Origin: Acidobacteriota bacterium
GTDB lineage: Bacteria > Acidobacteriota > Thermoanaerobaculia > UBA5066 > Gp7-AA6
Assembly: GCA_020199905.1 (NCBI GenBank)
Contig: JAIVJS010000071.1
Location: 177,501 to 241,500 of the forward strand
Reading direction: 5' to 3'
DNA: 64,000 bases
The position numbers and the translations under genes were made by a program. Below are positions 44,912 through 56,331 of this stretch, in pieces (position 1 is the stretch's first letter; every line of letters starts with the position of its first letter). The notes below the pieces were generated by a model. That model saw nothing but the letters and a program-made list of their open reading frames with translations, was not told the origin of the DNA and did no database searches.

Positions 44912-47299
44912 TCACCGCACCTCCACCGTGGCCTCGGCGAAGCTCGCCGACGAGGATCCGCGGTCGAAGGAAAGCTTCGAGGTCCCGGGTTTGCCGCCCT
45001 GCAGGATGATCTCCGCGAGCGCCCGCGTTCCCGTCAGGGGGATCGGGTTGGGCAGGTCGAGCACCACGCGGCCGGGCTCGATGTGCGAATCGGCGACGCC
45101 GCCCTCCGGCAGGATCGCGCGGACTCCGATCACCGAGACCATCGCCGGGTCGAACCGGAATACGAGCGACCCGTTGGCCGAGCCGTCCTGCCCCGTGACG
45201 CGGACCAGAATCGAGCGCTGCTGGCCCGGGGGAAGAGCGATCGTCGCCGGAGCAAAATCGAAGAGGAGGCCGCTCTGCGTCCCGGCGGGTTGAATGACGG
45301 CCGCGGAGACGCGGGCGGTTTCGAGGCCGGTGGCCGGCGCCGCCGGCGGCGAGACGACCGCCGCCTGGCCTCCGAACGGGGGCCGCGGTTCCTGCGGCTG
45401 CGGCGGGACGGCGTCCCGCGGGGACGGGCGGAACGGGTCGCTCGGCGGCGTCGCCGGCGCGAGGTTCTGGGGAGGCGGTACCGCCGGAGTCGCCCCCGGG
45501 GCGGGGGCGGAGCGAGGCGGCGTCTGGTCGCGCCGGAAATCGAACGGGCCGGCGCCGCCGGGGGACTCGATCCGCGGCGATCCCTGGAAGGAAATGTTGG
45601 CGTCGGTGCCGACGTAGACGGGGACGAGGTCTTCCTCCGTGACGTCGGGAATCCGGATGATGTGCGGCGTCAGCGTCAGAACGAGGTCCGTCGTCTTCGC
45701 CTCCCGGCGCTTGTTGGAGAACAGGCGGCCGAGGATCGGGATGTCTCCCAGAAACGGCACCGTCGTGTTTCCGCCGGTCTTGTCGGTCCGGAAGAGTCCC
45801 GCCAGGAAGTTGGTCTCCCCGTCGCGCAGCCGGATGTTGGACGAAATGGTGCGCGTGCCGATCGTCGGCTGCGACTGCCCCGCCGAAAAGGACACGTTCT
45901 CGCCGAGCTGCGAGACCTCGAGCACGAGCTTCAGGGTCACTTCCTTGTTGTGGTGAACGCGCGGCTCGACCTCGATCTTGATGCCGACGTCCTGGTACTG
46001 GAACGACGTCACCGGGACGATGCTCCCGCCGACCGTGTTCGCCGTGTTGAACGTCGTCGTGGGAATCGGGATCTTGTCGCCGATCACGAGCTGGGCCTTC
46101 TGACCCTCGGAGATCCGGAGCTGAGGCTTCGCGAGAAGCTCGGAGTCCGTGTTGTTCTTGATGAAGTTGTAGGTGACGGACGGAATGTTGAACCCGAACG
46201 ATCGGATCGAGAGCTGTTTCAGCTGGTCCCACGTGAAGGCGCCGGGCGCGGTGAGCGTTCCCGACGGGAGGGCGGTCCCGAGGTCGGTCGTCCCGCCGGG
46301 CGCAGGCGCCGCGGCGCCGACGGTGTATCCGGACAGGAGCAACCCGATCTCCGTCAGCCGCGACGTGTTGATCTGGAGCAGCTCGACGTCGATGACGACC
46401 TCCGCCAGCTGCTTGTCGTTCTGCTCGATGATCTTTTCCGCGATGGCGACCTTGTCCGCCGTGTCGCGCAGCGTGATCGAGTTCTCCGCCTTGTTGATGG
46501 AGATGCGCGTCGTCTGCAGCAGCTGCCTCAGAGCGTTCGAAACGTCCGTGACGTCGCCGTTGGACAGGAAGAACGTCCGGATCACGAGGTCTTCGTAGGT
46601 CTTCCGATTCTGCGGCGTGTCGGCGGCAATCAGCACGGTCTTCTCGTCGATCACCTTGTAAAAGTGGTTCTCCTGCCGCATCAGGGTTTCGAGCGCGTTC
46701 TGAAAGCTGATGTTCGTCAGGACGATCGCGACGTTGTCGTCCTTCAGCTGGGGATCGAAGATGACGTTGATGCCGGCGGCGAGCGCGAGCGACTGGTAGA
46801 TCTGCTTGATCGACTTCGGCTGCGGGAAGTTCAGGTTGATCGCCCGGTCGCTGGTGGGCTCGAGCAGCGGCGTCCTCGCGCGGGCTCCCCGTGTGCGGCG
46901 TTTCGCGCCCTGCATCTTCGTTTCTCCGTCGCGCTCGGCGGCGGCTCGGGTGGCCTCTTCCCGCGCCTTTCCGAGCTCGAGCTCCGCGTAGTGGTTCGTG
47001 GGGTCGAGCGCGAGGGTCTGCTGGAGCTCGACGACCGCGAGATCGGCATGGCCGGAGCTGCGGTAAATCTTGCCCCGCTCGAAGTGCGCCTGAGAGGCGC
47101 GCCGGCGGGCGTTCAACAGCGAGATCTTGTAGCGGCTGTTGGTCGGCTCGGCGTCGAGCGCCTGCGCGTACTTCATGACGGCGACGTCCCAGTGGGACAG
47201 GCTTTCCTCGTCTTTGGCCTCCCGGAAGGCGCGTGACGTGGTGCAGGAGGTGGCGAGCGACACCAGAACGAGGACGCCGAGACGCTGTGCAAACTTCAT
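44912..47299 (-). CDS. Secretin (GspD-like) lipoprotein with TPR N-terminus and cohesin-like C-terminus
   Basis: 795 aa. A signal peptide ends in a lipobox (LATSC19), then a TPR-like region (about 40-115, YAQALDAEPTNSRYKI, LQQTLALDPTNHYAEL). Next are secretin N-domains (INLNFPQPKSIKQIYQSLALAAGINVIFD) and the secretin core with IPIPTTTFNT, VPFLGDIPILGRLF and TTDLVLTLTPHIIR. A Pro-rich linker precedes a beta-sandwich domain (LLFDFAPATIALPPGQQRSILVRV...LAEIILQGGKPG) resembling a cohesin. It forms the outer-membrane channel of the secretion system. The extra end domains are not in textbook GspD but occur in related systems of Deltaproteobacteria and Acidobacteria. Confidence 0.88.
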   Translation of the reverse strand: MKFAQRLGVLVLVSLATSCTTSRAFREAKDEESLSHWDVAVMKYAQALDAEPTNSRYKISLLNARRRASQAHFERGKIYRSSGHADLAVVELQQTLALDPTNHYAELELGKAREEATRAAAERDGETKMQGAKRRTRGARARTPLLEPTSDRAINLNFPQPKSIKQIYQSLALAAGINVIFDPQLKDDNVAIVLTNISFQNALETLMRQENHFYKVIDEKTVLIAADTPQNRKTYEDLVIRTFFLSNGDVTDVSNALRQLLQTTRISINKAENSITLRDTADKVAIAEKIIEQNDKQLAEVVIDVELLQINTSRLTEIGLLLSGYTVGAAAPAPGGTTDLGTALPSGTLTAPGAFTWDQLKQLSIRSFGFNIPSVTYNFIKNNTDSELLAKPQLRISEGQKAQLVIGDKIPIPTTTFNTANTVGGSIVPVTSFQYQDVGIKIEVEPRVHHNKEVTLKLVLEVSQLGENVSFSAGQSQPTIGTRTISSNIRLRDGETNFLAGLFRTDKTGGNTTVPFLGDIPILGRLFSNKRREAKTTDLVLTLTPHIIRIPDVTEEDLVPVYVGTDANISFQGSPRIESPGGAGPFDFRRDQTPPRSAPAPGATPAVPPPQNLAPATPPSDPFRPSPRDAVPPQPQEPRPPFGGQAAVVSPPAAPATGLETARVSAAVIQPAGTQSGLLFDFAPATIALPPGQQRSILVRVTGQDGSANGSLVFRFDPAMVSVIGVRAILPEGGVADSHIEPGRVVLDLPNPIPLTGTRALAEIILQGGKPGTSKLSFDRGSSSASFAEATVEVR

Positions 47300-47336
47300 C
47301 GGGCCACCTTTCCAGAAGTCCGGATGCCGATACGGG

Positions 47337-47966
47337 TCATGGCGCGATTCCGAGCCGGCGGACCTGCGACGGCGCGAAGCCGACGAAGCCGACGTCCACC
47401 GATTCATAGCCGACGCGCCGCACGATGAAACGGTCGAAAACCACCTCGCCCATCCGCGCGTTGATGATCTGGTCCCCCTGGACGAGCACGGCGAACGGCC
47501 GATCCTTCGGACCGAACGTTCCGATGAATTTGAACCCGATCTCCGGCGGGGCGGGGGTCGGCGTCGGCGGAGGCGGAGGGAGCGGTCCGATGAAGGCGGC
47601 GCTGCCCGGCGCGGGGGGCGGCGCGGGCGCCGGCGTCGGCGTGGGCGGAGGGATCGGAGTGGGCGCGCGAAGGTCGAAGATGTTTCGCGAGCCCGGCGCT
47701 CCCGGCCGGCCGCGCTGGGGATCGAGATCCTTCGTCGTGATGATCGGGACGTCGTCGGCGGTGGCGGGCTTGACATCGCGGGCGCGCGCCCGCGCCGTGG
47801 GCCGGTCTTCGTCCGGCGCGCCCGCGGGGGCCGGAGCCCCGCCGGAGCGGGTGGACGTCGCGGGCGCCGCAGGAGCCGACCGCCATCGCACGACCACGAG
47901 GACGAGGAGGGTCGCCACGATCAGAAACAGGCCGAGCTGCTTTCGGTTTCCGAGAGAGAAGGTCAC
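47337..47966 (-). CDS. GspC/PilP-like inner-membrane linker
   Basis: 209 aa. One N-terminal helix (LGLFLIVATLLVLVVV), a long Pro/Ala-rich periplasmic linker, then a small beta domain (IGFKFIGTFGPKDRPFAVLVQGDQIINARMGEVVFDRFIV) typical of the HR/PilP domain that contacts the secretin. GTG start overlaps PilO (GTGA). Confidence 0.75.
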   Translation of the reverse strand: MTFSLGNRKQLGLFLIVATLLVLVVVRWRSAPAAPATSTRSGGAPAPAGAPDEDRPTARARARDVKPATADDVPIITTKDLDPQRGRPGAPGSRNIFDLRAPTPIPPPTPTPAPAPPPAPGSAAFIGPLPPPPPTPTPAPPEIGFKFIGTFGPKDRPFAVLVQGDQIINARMGEVVFDRFIVRRVGYESVDVGFVGFAPSQVRRLGIAP

Positions 47967-48589
47967 CGGCGCCGCCTCGCCGCGCCGGGGATCGGCCGCT
48001 CCTGCGCCGCGAGCGCGGGCGCCGGCCCGCCGCCGGCGTCCTCGGCGGCGAAATAGGTCGCGAGCGCCATGCGGACCATGACGCCGCCCGGAAGATCCGG
48101 GTCGCGGGAAAGGCCGATCTCCTTGACGACGATCCACCGCCGATCCGACTCGATCGCGCTCAGGAGCTGCTTGAAACGGGCGTAGTCGTTGCGGAAGGAG
48201 AAGGTCACCACCATCTGAGACAGAGGAAGGTCGGTCAGCGGCGCCGTCGCGTACGACATCTCCGCCGGGGAAATGGCCGCCCGCTGGAGCAGAAGATGGA
48301 TCTCGGCGACCACGGGCGCGAGCGTGTCCCGGCTGGGGCCGATGCGCTTTCCGTAGAAGTCCTCGATGGCCGACGAGACCGAGGAGAGCCTGTCGCGCTG
48401 CGCGGCGAGCCGATTCGCCTCGCGCTCGCGGGCGTCGACGTCGCGCGTCAGCTCGGTGCGGCGCGCTTCCATTCCGTCCTTGCGGTCCTGCGCGGTCGCC
48501 CGGTACCAGAGATAGAAGCCCAGGTTCCCCGCGAGAAACACGACCGCGACGGCGAGGATCTGGAGGCGCCGGCTCGAGAGCGCGCTCAT
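47963..48589 (-). CDS. PilO/GspM-like assembly protein
   Basis: 208 aa: one N-terminal transmembrane helix (ILAVAVVFLAGNLGFYLWY), a coiled coil (GMEARRTELTRDVDAREREANRLAAQRDRL) and a ferredoxin-like domain with PLSQMVVTFSFRNDYARFKQLLSAIESDRRWIVV. Stands between PilN and GspC/PilP genes with overlaps on both sides. Confidence 0.8.
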   Translation of the reverse strand: MSALSSRRLQILAVAVVFLAGNLGFYLWYRATAQDRKDGMEARRTELTRDVDAREREANRLAAQRDRLSSVSSAIEDFYGKRIGPSRDTLAPVVAEIHLLLQRAAISPAEMSYATAPLTDLPLSQMVVTFSFRNDYARFKQLLSAIESDRRWIVVKEIGLSRDPDLPGGVMVRMALATYFAAEDAGGGPAPALAAQERPIPGAARRRR

Positions 48590-48950
48590 GGCGCTTCCCC
48601 TCTCGATCCGTATTTCACGTAGATCTGGAATCCGAATCCCTCAGGAGCCCCCGCGCTGCCGGCCGCCGGAGAGGCCTCGCTCCGCAGCTCGACCGCGGCG
48701 AATGCGGGATCACGAGCCAGCGCGGTCAGCGTTCGAACCACGGCGTCCGGGCTCTTCCCGAGAAGCGAGCAGTCGAGCGTGGTCTCGCCGGTCTCGGAAA
48801 ACCGGGGCGAGAGGCGGGTCAGGCGGACGTCCGGCGGCAGGACCCGCTCGAGCCGCCCGAGAAGGACAGCCCGAAGGCGACGGCCGCGAGGAGGAGAAAC
48901 GGACGCTCGTCGCGGAACGGGCGGCGGGCGAAGTCGAGGCGGCGCGCCAT
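48586..48950 (-). pseudogene. PilN/GspL-like gene with internal deletion and frameshift
   Basis: The N-terminus MARRLDFARRPFRDERPFLLLAAVAFGL and the C-terminus (LERVLPPDVRLTRLSPRFSETGETTLDCSLLGKSPDAVVRTL through GFGFQIYVKYGSRGEAP) are both well preserved but in different frames. They are joined near 48,860-48,880. Relatives have a transmembrane helix end and a coiled coil of about 80-85 residues between them. Start (TGATG with PilM) and stop (ATGA with PilO) are intact. Total remaining length is about 120 codons instead of about 200. Confidence 0.78.
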
Positions 48951-49863
48951 CAGCTCCTCCCGAAGACCGCCGCGAAGGCGGGCAGGAGCTCGGGGCGCGC
49001 GGCGATGCGTTCGTCGAACGTGGCGTCGCCGCCGAGGAGGCGGCCGCGCAGCGGCTGCACCGGGATCGGAAGGGCGTCGCCGCGCAGAGGCTCGCCGCCG
49101 CGTCCGTCGTGGACGTAGATGGCGGACAGCCCGCGGCCCTTCAGCTTCTCGGCGTAATACGACAGCGAGAGCCGCACCTCCTGCTCGTGCTCGCCATCCT
49201 CCGCGTCGGCCGGGCGCTGGCGGAAGAAGATCGGCGCGCCGCCGTTTGCCACGACAAACACGAACGAGTCCGCCGTCCGGTGAAGGACCGCGTAATCGCC
49301 TTCGGCGCGCGAGGAGAGGAACGGGGACAGGCCCTCGAACAGCGCGAGAGACGACGGGGCGAGGGCGCCGACCCGCACGCCCGCCGCTTCGAAGGACTGC
49401 TCGATCGAGCGAAGCGTCTCGGCGGGCACCGCCGCGACGAGAAGCCGCTTCTGCTCTCCGACCGCGGTCATCTCGCGGAACACGATGTCGAGATCGGAGG
49501 TGACCCCCGGCAGCATCTTGCGGACCTTCCAGAGGACCATTTCGCGCGCCGCGGCTGGAGCCTCCGGAAGCGTTTCGATCTCGATCGCCAGCATCCGGGC
49601 CCAGGAGTCGGGAAAGAGAACCGAGGCCCGGGTGAGCCGGTCGGAGAGCCTGCGGCCCGCGTCCACGGCCTGGGCGATCGCTTCGCGGGAGAAGAGCGGC
49701 GTGCCGGCGGCCGAGACGCCGAGAGTGTTCGGAGGGTAGGGGAAGAACCGCGAGTGCGCGAAGCCGCGCGGCGACTCTCTCCGGACGTGGGCGTAGGTCA
49801 CGCCGTCCGCCAGAAGGCAGAACACGTGCGGCGGGACGACGGGACGCAGAAAGGGGATGTTCA

Positions 49864-49864
<1 letters not shown>
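48950..49864 (-). CDS. PilM/GspL-like actin-fold protein
   Basis: 304 aa with no transmembrane helix. Ribonuclease-H-like pattern: LADGVTYAHVRRES, LTRASVLFPDSWARMLAIEIETLPEAPAAAREMVLWKVRKMLP, LLVAAVPAETLRSIEQSFEAAGVRVGALAPSSLALFEGL, DYAVLHRTADSFVFVVANGG. Cytosolic ring partner of PilN. Start overlaps the GspE stop by one base (TGATG). Confidence 0.8.
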
Positions 49865-51476
<1,612 letters not shown>

Positions 51477-51480
<4 letters not shown>

Positions 51481-52694
51481 CCCTTGATCTGCGACATGAT
51501 CCGGAAGATCGGCAGGTACACCGAGAGCAGGATCGTCATGATGATGAGGCCCATCCCCACCAGGATCGCCGGCTCGACGAAGGAGATGACCCTCGCGAGC
51601 AGCATGTCGATCTCCTCGTCGTAGAAGTCCGAGACCGAGCTCAACATTTCCTCGAGAGCCCCGGATTCTTCACCGACCTTGATCATCTCGAGCGTCAGAT
51701 TGGTGAAGATGCCGGTCGCCTCCAGGCTGCGCCACAGCTCGCCGCCCTCGCGGACGCGGCCGACGACGTCGCGGACGCGGCGCGACACGAACCGGTTGCC
51801 GATCGCGTCCGAGGAATTCTCGAGGGCCGGGACGAGGGGCGTGCCGCCGCCTAAGAGCGTCGCGAGACTCCGCGTGAACTGGCTGATGGCGAACCGCCGC
51901 ATGATCCCGCCGACCACCGGAATGCGGATCAGAACCGCGTCGCGCGTCTCGCGGCCGGTGGCCGACTTCAGCCACCGGAAGAGAAAAAACCCCCCGACGA
52001 CGAGCCCGCCGCCGATGAACAGGACGTTGCGCCGGAGAAATGTCGCGATCCCGATCACGATCTGGGTCAAGAGAGGGAGCTCGGCTCCGAAATCCCCGAA
52101 GAACTCCGAAAATCTCGGTATGACGAAGGTCATCAGGATGCCGATCAGCACGACGGAGAGCACGATCAGGATCGCGGGATAGACCAGCGTGGAAACGACT
52201 TTCCGCGCCAGGTTCATCACCGTCTTCTGGTATTTCAAATAGCGCCGCAGGACCGTCTCGATCTCGCCGCTCTTCTCGCCGGCCTTCAGCGACGTCCAGT
52301 AGAGCCTCGGGAAGATATCTCCCTGCGCGGCGAAGGCGTCCGAGAGGGATGCGCCCGAGTTGACCCGGTCGCGAACGTCCGTCAGGACCCGCCGCAGAGT
52401 GGGGCTCTCCTGCCGTTCGAGCAGGATCTCGAAGGAGTGCACGACCGGCAGACCCGCCTTCAGGAGCGCGATCATTTCCTGGTTGAAGAGGAGAAAGTCG
52501 CGCATCTTGACGCGGCCCCGGGATTTCCGCGCGGTCCGGCTGGCGAGCGAAAGGCCGCCCTGCCGCCGCACCTCGAAGACGTGGCCGCCGCGCCGCTCGA
52601 TCTCCGTTCGCGCCGCCCCCGCGTCCGCCGCGAGCACCGCCTCATCGGCGACGCTCCCGTCCGGCCAGCCCGCCTTGATCGAAAACTGCGGCAT
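51477..52694 (-). CDS. gspF: GspF/PilC-type inner-membrane platform protein
   Basis: 405 aa, with two homologous cytoplasmic four-helix domains and three membrane helices. Signatures: KMRDFLLFNQEMIALLKAGLPVVHSFEILLE, WTSLKAGEKSGEIETVLRRYLKYQ, FAISQFTRSLATLLGGGTPLVPALE, MIKVGEESGALEEMLSSVSDFYDEE. Standard platform protein working with GspE. Confidence 0.93.
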
Positions 52695-52701
52695 CAGCTC
52701 C

Positions 52702-53427
52702 TCACCGTTTCTCGACGGTCTTGCCGCCGGGCGAGCCCGAGTGCGCCGCCTCCTGCACGAGCAGGATCAGGATCAGGGCGTTCTTGGACGCTTCGTCGCG
52801 GGAGGCCCCGAGGACGAGCGTCTGGTTCAGGGCGACGGGGACCGAAGCGCGATAGAGCGGAACGGGCACCGTGCGCCCCTGCTCGTTCTTCTTGAGTCTC
52901 GACAGCGAGATCGGAGAAAGAAGGAGCTCCTCGCCGGTGCCGACGGGCCCGATCGAAAAGGTCAGGACGTACTCCTCGCCCAGCCGGTAGGACACCGGCC
53001 GGCCCTCCGTGCCGCGGATCACCGCCGAGTCGATCAGCGTGTAGTCGTTGAACTGAAACATCGACTTCAACTTCGCGCCCAGCCCTCCGATCTCCGCGGC
53101 CATCGAGCCCGCCGGAACGTCGGCGCGTGCGCGGACGAGCTTTACGGCGAAGTTGAATCCCCGGGGAGGAGCGTCGAACTCCGCCAGAACCTTCCCGACA
53201 ATCTTCAGGTTCGATTCCCGGTCCGTGATCGTCATCGCGTTCAACCGGGAGGTCAGGGTGATGGAGGCCGACTCGGAAAGATGCGGCCGGATGAGGAGCG
53301 CCGCCTCCTCGACCCGCTTGTATTTCAGGACGAAGACGCGCACGGAGGCTTCTTCCGCCGCGAGGAGCGGAATCGCGACGAGCGCGAAGGCCACGAGGGC
53401 CGCGAAGGAGGCAGTTCTTTTTCTCAC
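52702..53427 (-). CDS. Exported secretin N-domain-like protein
   Basis: 241 aa. Signal peptide (TASFAALVAFALVAIPLLAAEE), then a domain like secretin N-modules: VRVFVLKYKRVEEAALLIRPHLSESASITLTSRLNAMTITDRESNLKIVGKVLAEFD. The C-terminal half is beta-rich with no family recognised. GTG start. First gene of the secretion unit, eight bases before gspF. Possibly an accessory secretin ring component (inference). Confidence 0.65.
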   Translation of the reverse strand: MRKRTASFAALVAFALVAIPLLAAEEASVRVFVLKYKRVEEAALLIRPHLSESASITLTSRLNAMTITDRESNLKIVGKVLAEFDAPPRGFNFAVKLVRARADVPAGSMAAEIGGLGAKLKSMFQFNDYTLIDSAVIRGTEGRPVSYRLGEEYVLTFSIGPVGTGEELLLSPISLSRLKKNEQGRTVPVPLYRASVPVALNQTLVLGASRDEASKNALILILLVQEAAHSGSPGGKTVEKR

Positions 53428-53548
53428 GCAAGAAAACCCGGCTTCCGCATGGCGGAGGCAGGGGCTCTGAGACGGGAAGGTCGGCGGTTAAGGCTCCCGG
53501 TGCGCTCTCCCGGGAGACCTCGCCATCGACCGGCCCGTTTCGGTCAAA

Positions 53549-54172
53549 TCAAATGTCGAGCGATCGGTCCACGATCCAGACCACGCGCGGCTGTCCGCCG
53601 CCCGGATTCCAGTCGTAGATCGTCGCGTCGGCAGGAAGCTTCTGTCCACCGGGCCCGCTCGCCTCCGCAAAGGGCGAGAACGCCCGGCTCGAAATCCCGG
53701 GCGCCGGGGGGTCCGCCGGCGACCCCTCTCGCAGGGAAATGGTTTCGGGAGCGGAGGCCGAATCCCCTCCGCGAACGCTTCGATCGGGAGCCGCCGCCGG
53801 CGCGCGGGACGCCCGAAGGCTCGCCGGCGAGGGGTTCGAGAGCGTGGCGGCGATGAAGACGGCGGCCGCGGCCGCTGCGGCCGTCCCTCCCAGGCGCCGT
53901 CCATGCCGCGGGGCGCGACGCACCCGGCTTTCCGCGGCCTTCAGTGCGATCCCCGAACGCACTCCGTCGAGAATGCGCGCCGCGTCCTCTGTCGAAACGG
54001 ATTCCACCGGAAGGAGGGCGAAGAGAATCTCGGGATGCAGGCGCGACGCCGCCGCCCGGCACGTCTCGCACAGGGCCAGGTGCGCGCGAACTTCCGAGCG
54101 TTCCTCTCGAGAGAGCGCCTCCTGGAGGTACCCGTCGAACCGCGACCGTGTCTCGTGGCACCGGGGGTTCAT
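53549..54172 (-). CDS. Zinc-finger (zf-HC2) anti-sigma factor
   Basis: 207 aa. N-terminal CHETRSRFDGYLQEALSREERSEVRAHLALCETCR carries the HxxxCxxC anti-sigma zinc motif. A weakly hydrophobic Ala-rich helix near residues 95-112 (GGTAAAAAAAVFIAATL) is a likely membrane anchor, followed by a low-complexity periplasmic tail. ATG overlaps the sigma factor stop (ATGA), the usual sigma/anti-sigma arrangement. Confidence 0.82.
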   Translation of the reverse strand: MNPRCHETRSRFDGYLQEALSREERSEVRAHLALCETCRAAASRLHPEILFALLPVESVSTEDAARILDGVRSGIALKAAESRVRRAPRHGRRLGGTAAAAAAAVFIAATLSNPSPASLRASRAPAAAPDRSVRGGDSASAPETISLREGSPADPPAPGISSRAFSPFAEASGPGGQKLPADATIYDWNPGGGQPRVVWIVDRSLDI

Positions 54173-54861
54173 GCCTTCTCCGTCGCGCCGCGCCGCGCCC
54201 GCAGAAATCCCGGGCAGATCTTCTCGATCTCCTTGCGGAGAATGCGCCGCGCGTTGAAGAGATGATTGCGGACCGTGGACTCCCCGCACCCCAGGATCTT
54301 CGCGATCTCGTCGGTGTCCTTGTCTTCCATCTCGCGCAGCACGAAGGCCGCCTTCTGCTTGCCCGTCAGCCTCTCGCTCGCCTCGCGGAAGACCCGCGCC
54401 ATGTCGCCGTCCTCCGCCGCACGGGAGGTCTCTCCCCCCGTCGCCTCTTCCCGCTGGCGCACCAGGTAAAGCGTGGCGCCGTGTGCGCGCTCCCGGCTGC
54501 GGGAGCTGCGCAGAAAATCGATGGAAAGGTTGGTGGCGATCCGGTAGAGCCAGGTGTTGAAGGAGTAGGTCGCGTCGTAGCGGTCGAGCTGCTCCCACAC
54601 CCGGAGAAAGACCATCTGCGCGACGTCCCGGGCGTCCTCCGGGTCGGCGACGATCCGGCGCGCCACCGACACGACGGCGGGGGTCTTGCGGACGACCAGG
54701 GCTTCGAAGGACAGCATGTCGCCGGAGCGGGCAGAGAGCGCCAGCTCGCGGTCCGACTGCTCCGCCGTTTCCTGCCTGCGGCGCACTTCGCTGTAGACGA
54801 GCTCCATCGGCGGTTTATACGGATCGCCGCCGCCGGCCGTTGGGGGTTTTCTCCAGGACAT
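54169..54861 (-). CDS. ECF-type RNA polymerase sigma factor
   Basis: 230 aa. Region 2: FEALVVRKTPAVVSVARRIVADPEDARDVAQMVFLRVWEQLDRYDATYSFNTWLYRIATNLSIDFLR. Region 4: LTGKQKAAFVLREMEDKDTDEIAKILGCGESTVRNHLFNARRILRKEI. ATG at 54861 chosen; the frame is open further into heptamer repeats. Pairs with the zf-HC2 protein. A target promoter cannot be identified here. Confidence 0.9.
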   Translation of the reverse strand: MSWRKPPTAGGGDPYKPPMELVYSEVRRRQETAEQSDRELALSARSGDMLSFEALVVRKTPAVVSVARRIVADPEDARDVAQMVFLRVWEQLDRYDATYSFNTWLYRIATNLSIDFLRSSRSRERAHGATLYLVRQREEATGGETSRAAEDGDMARVFREASERLTGKQKAAFVLREMEDKDTDEIAKILGCGESTVRNHLFNARRILRKEIEKICPGFLRARRGATEKA

Positions 54862-54887
54862 AACTCGTTGGAGTGTAAGGCCTGAGC

Positions 54888-54916
54888 CGGGAAACGGGAA
54901 ACGGGAAACGGGAAAC
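54888..54916. repeat. Tandem heptamer repeat, four CGGGAAA units
   Basis: Four perfect CGGGAAA units immediately upstream of the ECF sigma gene, between it and waaA (divergent). Confidence 0.9.
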
Positions 54917-55023
54917 GAAGTCACAAACCCCCGCCCACCCCCCAATAGCGGACCCTCGAAACGCCGATTGCGACCTCGATCCGCGATTCACGCCCGGCGG
55001 GCGCTCACGGTAATCTCGTCACC

Positions 55024-56331
55024 TTGCTGATCTACCGCGTCCTTTCGGTTCTCGCCCTCGCCCTCTACGCGCCTTATGCCCTCCTCCGATCCGCGCTTGG
55101 AATTCGGAAGCTGGGGAGCCTCCGGGGACGGCTCGGCCGGGAGCCCGTTCCGGCGCTCGAGGGCGGAATCTGGGTGCACGCGGTGTCCGTCGGCGAGGTC
55201 GGGGTCGCCCGAAACCTCCTGGCCGAGCTCGCCCGGAAGGCCCCGGACCGGGTCCTCGGGCTTTCCGTCACAACAGCGGCGGGCGCGGAAATGGCCCGGC
55301 GCGTTTTGCCCGCGGACGTGGCGTGCTTCGCGTTCCCCCTCGATCTCGCCGGCCCCGTGGAGCGCGCCCTGGAAGCCACGCGGCCGGGGCTGATCCTCCT
55401 GACCGAGACCGAGATCTGGCCGCTGTTCCTGGAGCGCGCAGCGCGGCGGGGGATCCCCGTCGCCCTCGTAAACGGGCGGCTCTCGGAACGGTCGTTTTCC
55501 CGCTATCGGCTGGCGCGGCGCTCGTTCTCGCGCGTCCTGTCGCGCGTGGCGCTCTTCGCCATGCAGACGCGGGAGGACGCTGCGCGGATCGAGCGGCTCG
55601 GAGCCCCCGGCGGCCGCGTCTTCGTCACGGGCAACGTGAAGTACGACCTCCCTCCCGCGGCGCCCTTCGCGGATGCCGCCCGGCTCGTCCGGTCCGCCGG
55701 CGGGCGCCCGGTCGTCGTCGCCGCGTCCACCGGCCAGGGCGAAGACGAGATCGTGCTCGCGGCGTGGGCGGCGGTGCCCGCGGCGGATCGGCCGCTGCTC
55801 GTGCTCGCGCCGCGCCGGCCGGAGCGCTTCGATGCGGTGGCCGCTCTCGTCCGCGAAGCCGGTCACGCTCTTCTCCGACGTTCCTCGGCGGACGACGCCG
55901 CCAGCCCGGCTCCGGCCAGGCGGGACCCGGAAGACGAGCCGCCCGTATACCTCCTCGACTCGATCGGCGAGCTGTCCGCGGTCTACGGCGAGGCGCGCCT
56001 GGCCTTCGTGGGAGGCAGCCTCGTGCCGATCGGCGGGCACAACCCCATCGAGGCGTGGGGGGCCGGCGTTCCCGTGATCGTCGGACCGCACACGTCGAAC
56101 TTCCGGGACATCGTTCGCGACGGGCTCGCCATCGGAATCCTCGAAGTCGTTCGGGATGGCCCGGGCCTCTCGCGCGCCGTGGCCGCGGCGCTCGCCGACC
56201 CCGCCGGGCTCGCCCGCCGAGGGGAGGCCGCGAGGCGCGCAGCGGCCGAAGGTCGCGGGGCGGTCGCGCGCACTGCCGACCTCGTGCTCCCGCTCCTGCC
56301 CCCGGCCGTCGGCCGCGCCGTCTCCCGATGA
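55024..56331 (+). CDS. waaA: Kdo transferase (3-deoxy-D-manno-octulosonic-acid transferase)
   Basis: 435 aa GT30. Adds Kdo from CMP-Kdo to lipid IVA at the inner membrane. LIYRVLSVLALALYAPYALL is the membrane anchor. IWVHAVSVGEVGVARNLL, LSVTTAAGAEMARR, ILLTETEIWPLFLERAARRGIPVALVNGRLSERSF, VFVTGNVKYDLP and LAFVGGSLVPIGGHNPIEAWGAGVPVIVGPHTSNF are family signatures. TTG start at 55024. The stop overlaps lpxK (ATGA). Confidence 0.94.
   Translation: MLIYRVLSVLALALYAPYALLRSALGIRKLGSLRGRLGREPVPALEGGIWVHAVSVGEVGVARNLLAELARKAPDRVLGLSVTTAAGAEMARRVLPADVACFAFPLDLAGPVERALEATRPGLILLTETEIWPLFLERAARRGIPVALVNGRLSERSFSRYRLARRSFSRVLSRVALFAMQTREDAARIERLGAPGGRVFVTGNVKYDLPPAAPFADAARLVRSAGGRPVVVAASTGQGEDEIVLAAWAAVPAADRPLLVLAPRRPERFDAVAALVREAGHALLRRSSADDAASPAPARRDPEDEPPVYLLDSIGELSAVYGEARLAFVGGSLVPIGGHNPIEAWGAGVPVIVGPHTSNFRDIVRDGLAIGILEVVRDGPGLSRAVAAALADPAGLARRGEAARRAAAEGRGAVARTADLVLPLLPPAVGRAVSR

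Noticed and set aside
54870-54945. Extended N-terminus of the ECF sigma factor through the CGGGAAA repeat
   Set aside because: The added residues (SFPVSRFPFPGSG-like) are translated heptamers, not sigma sequence.
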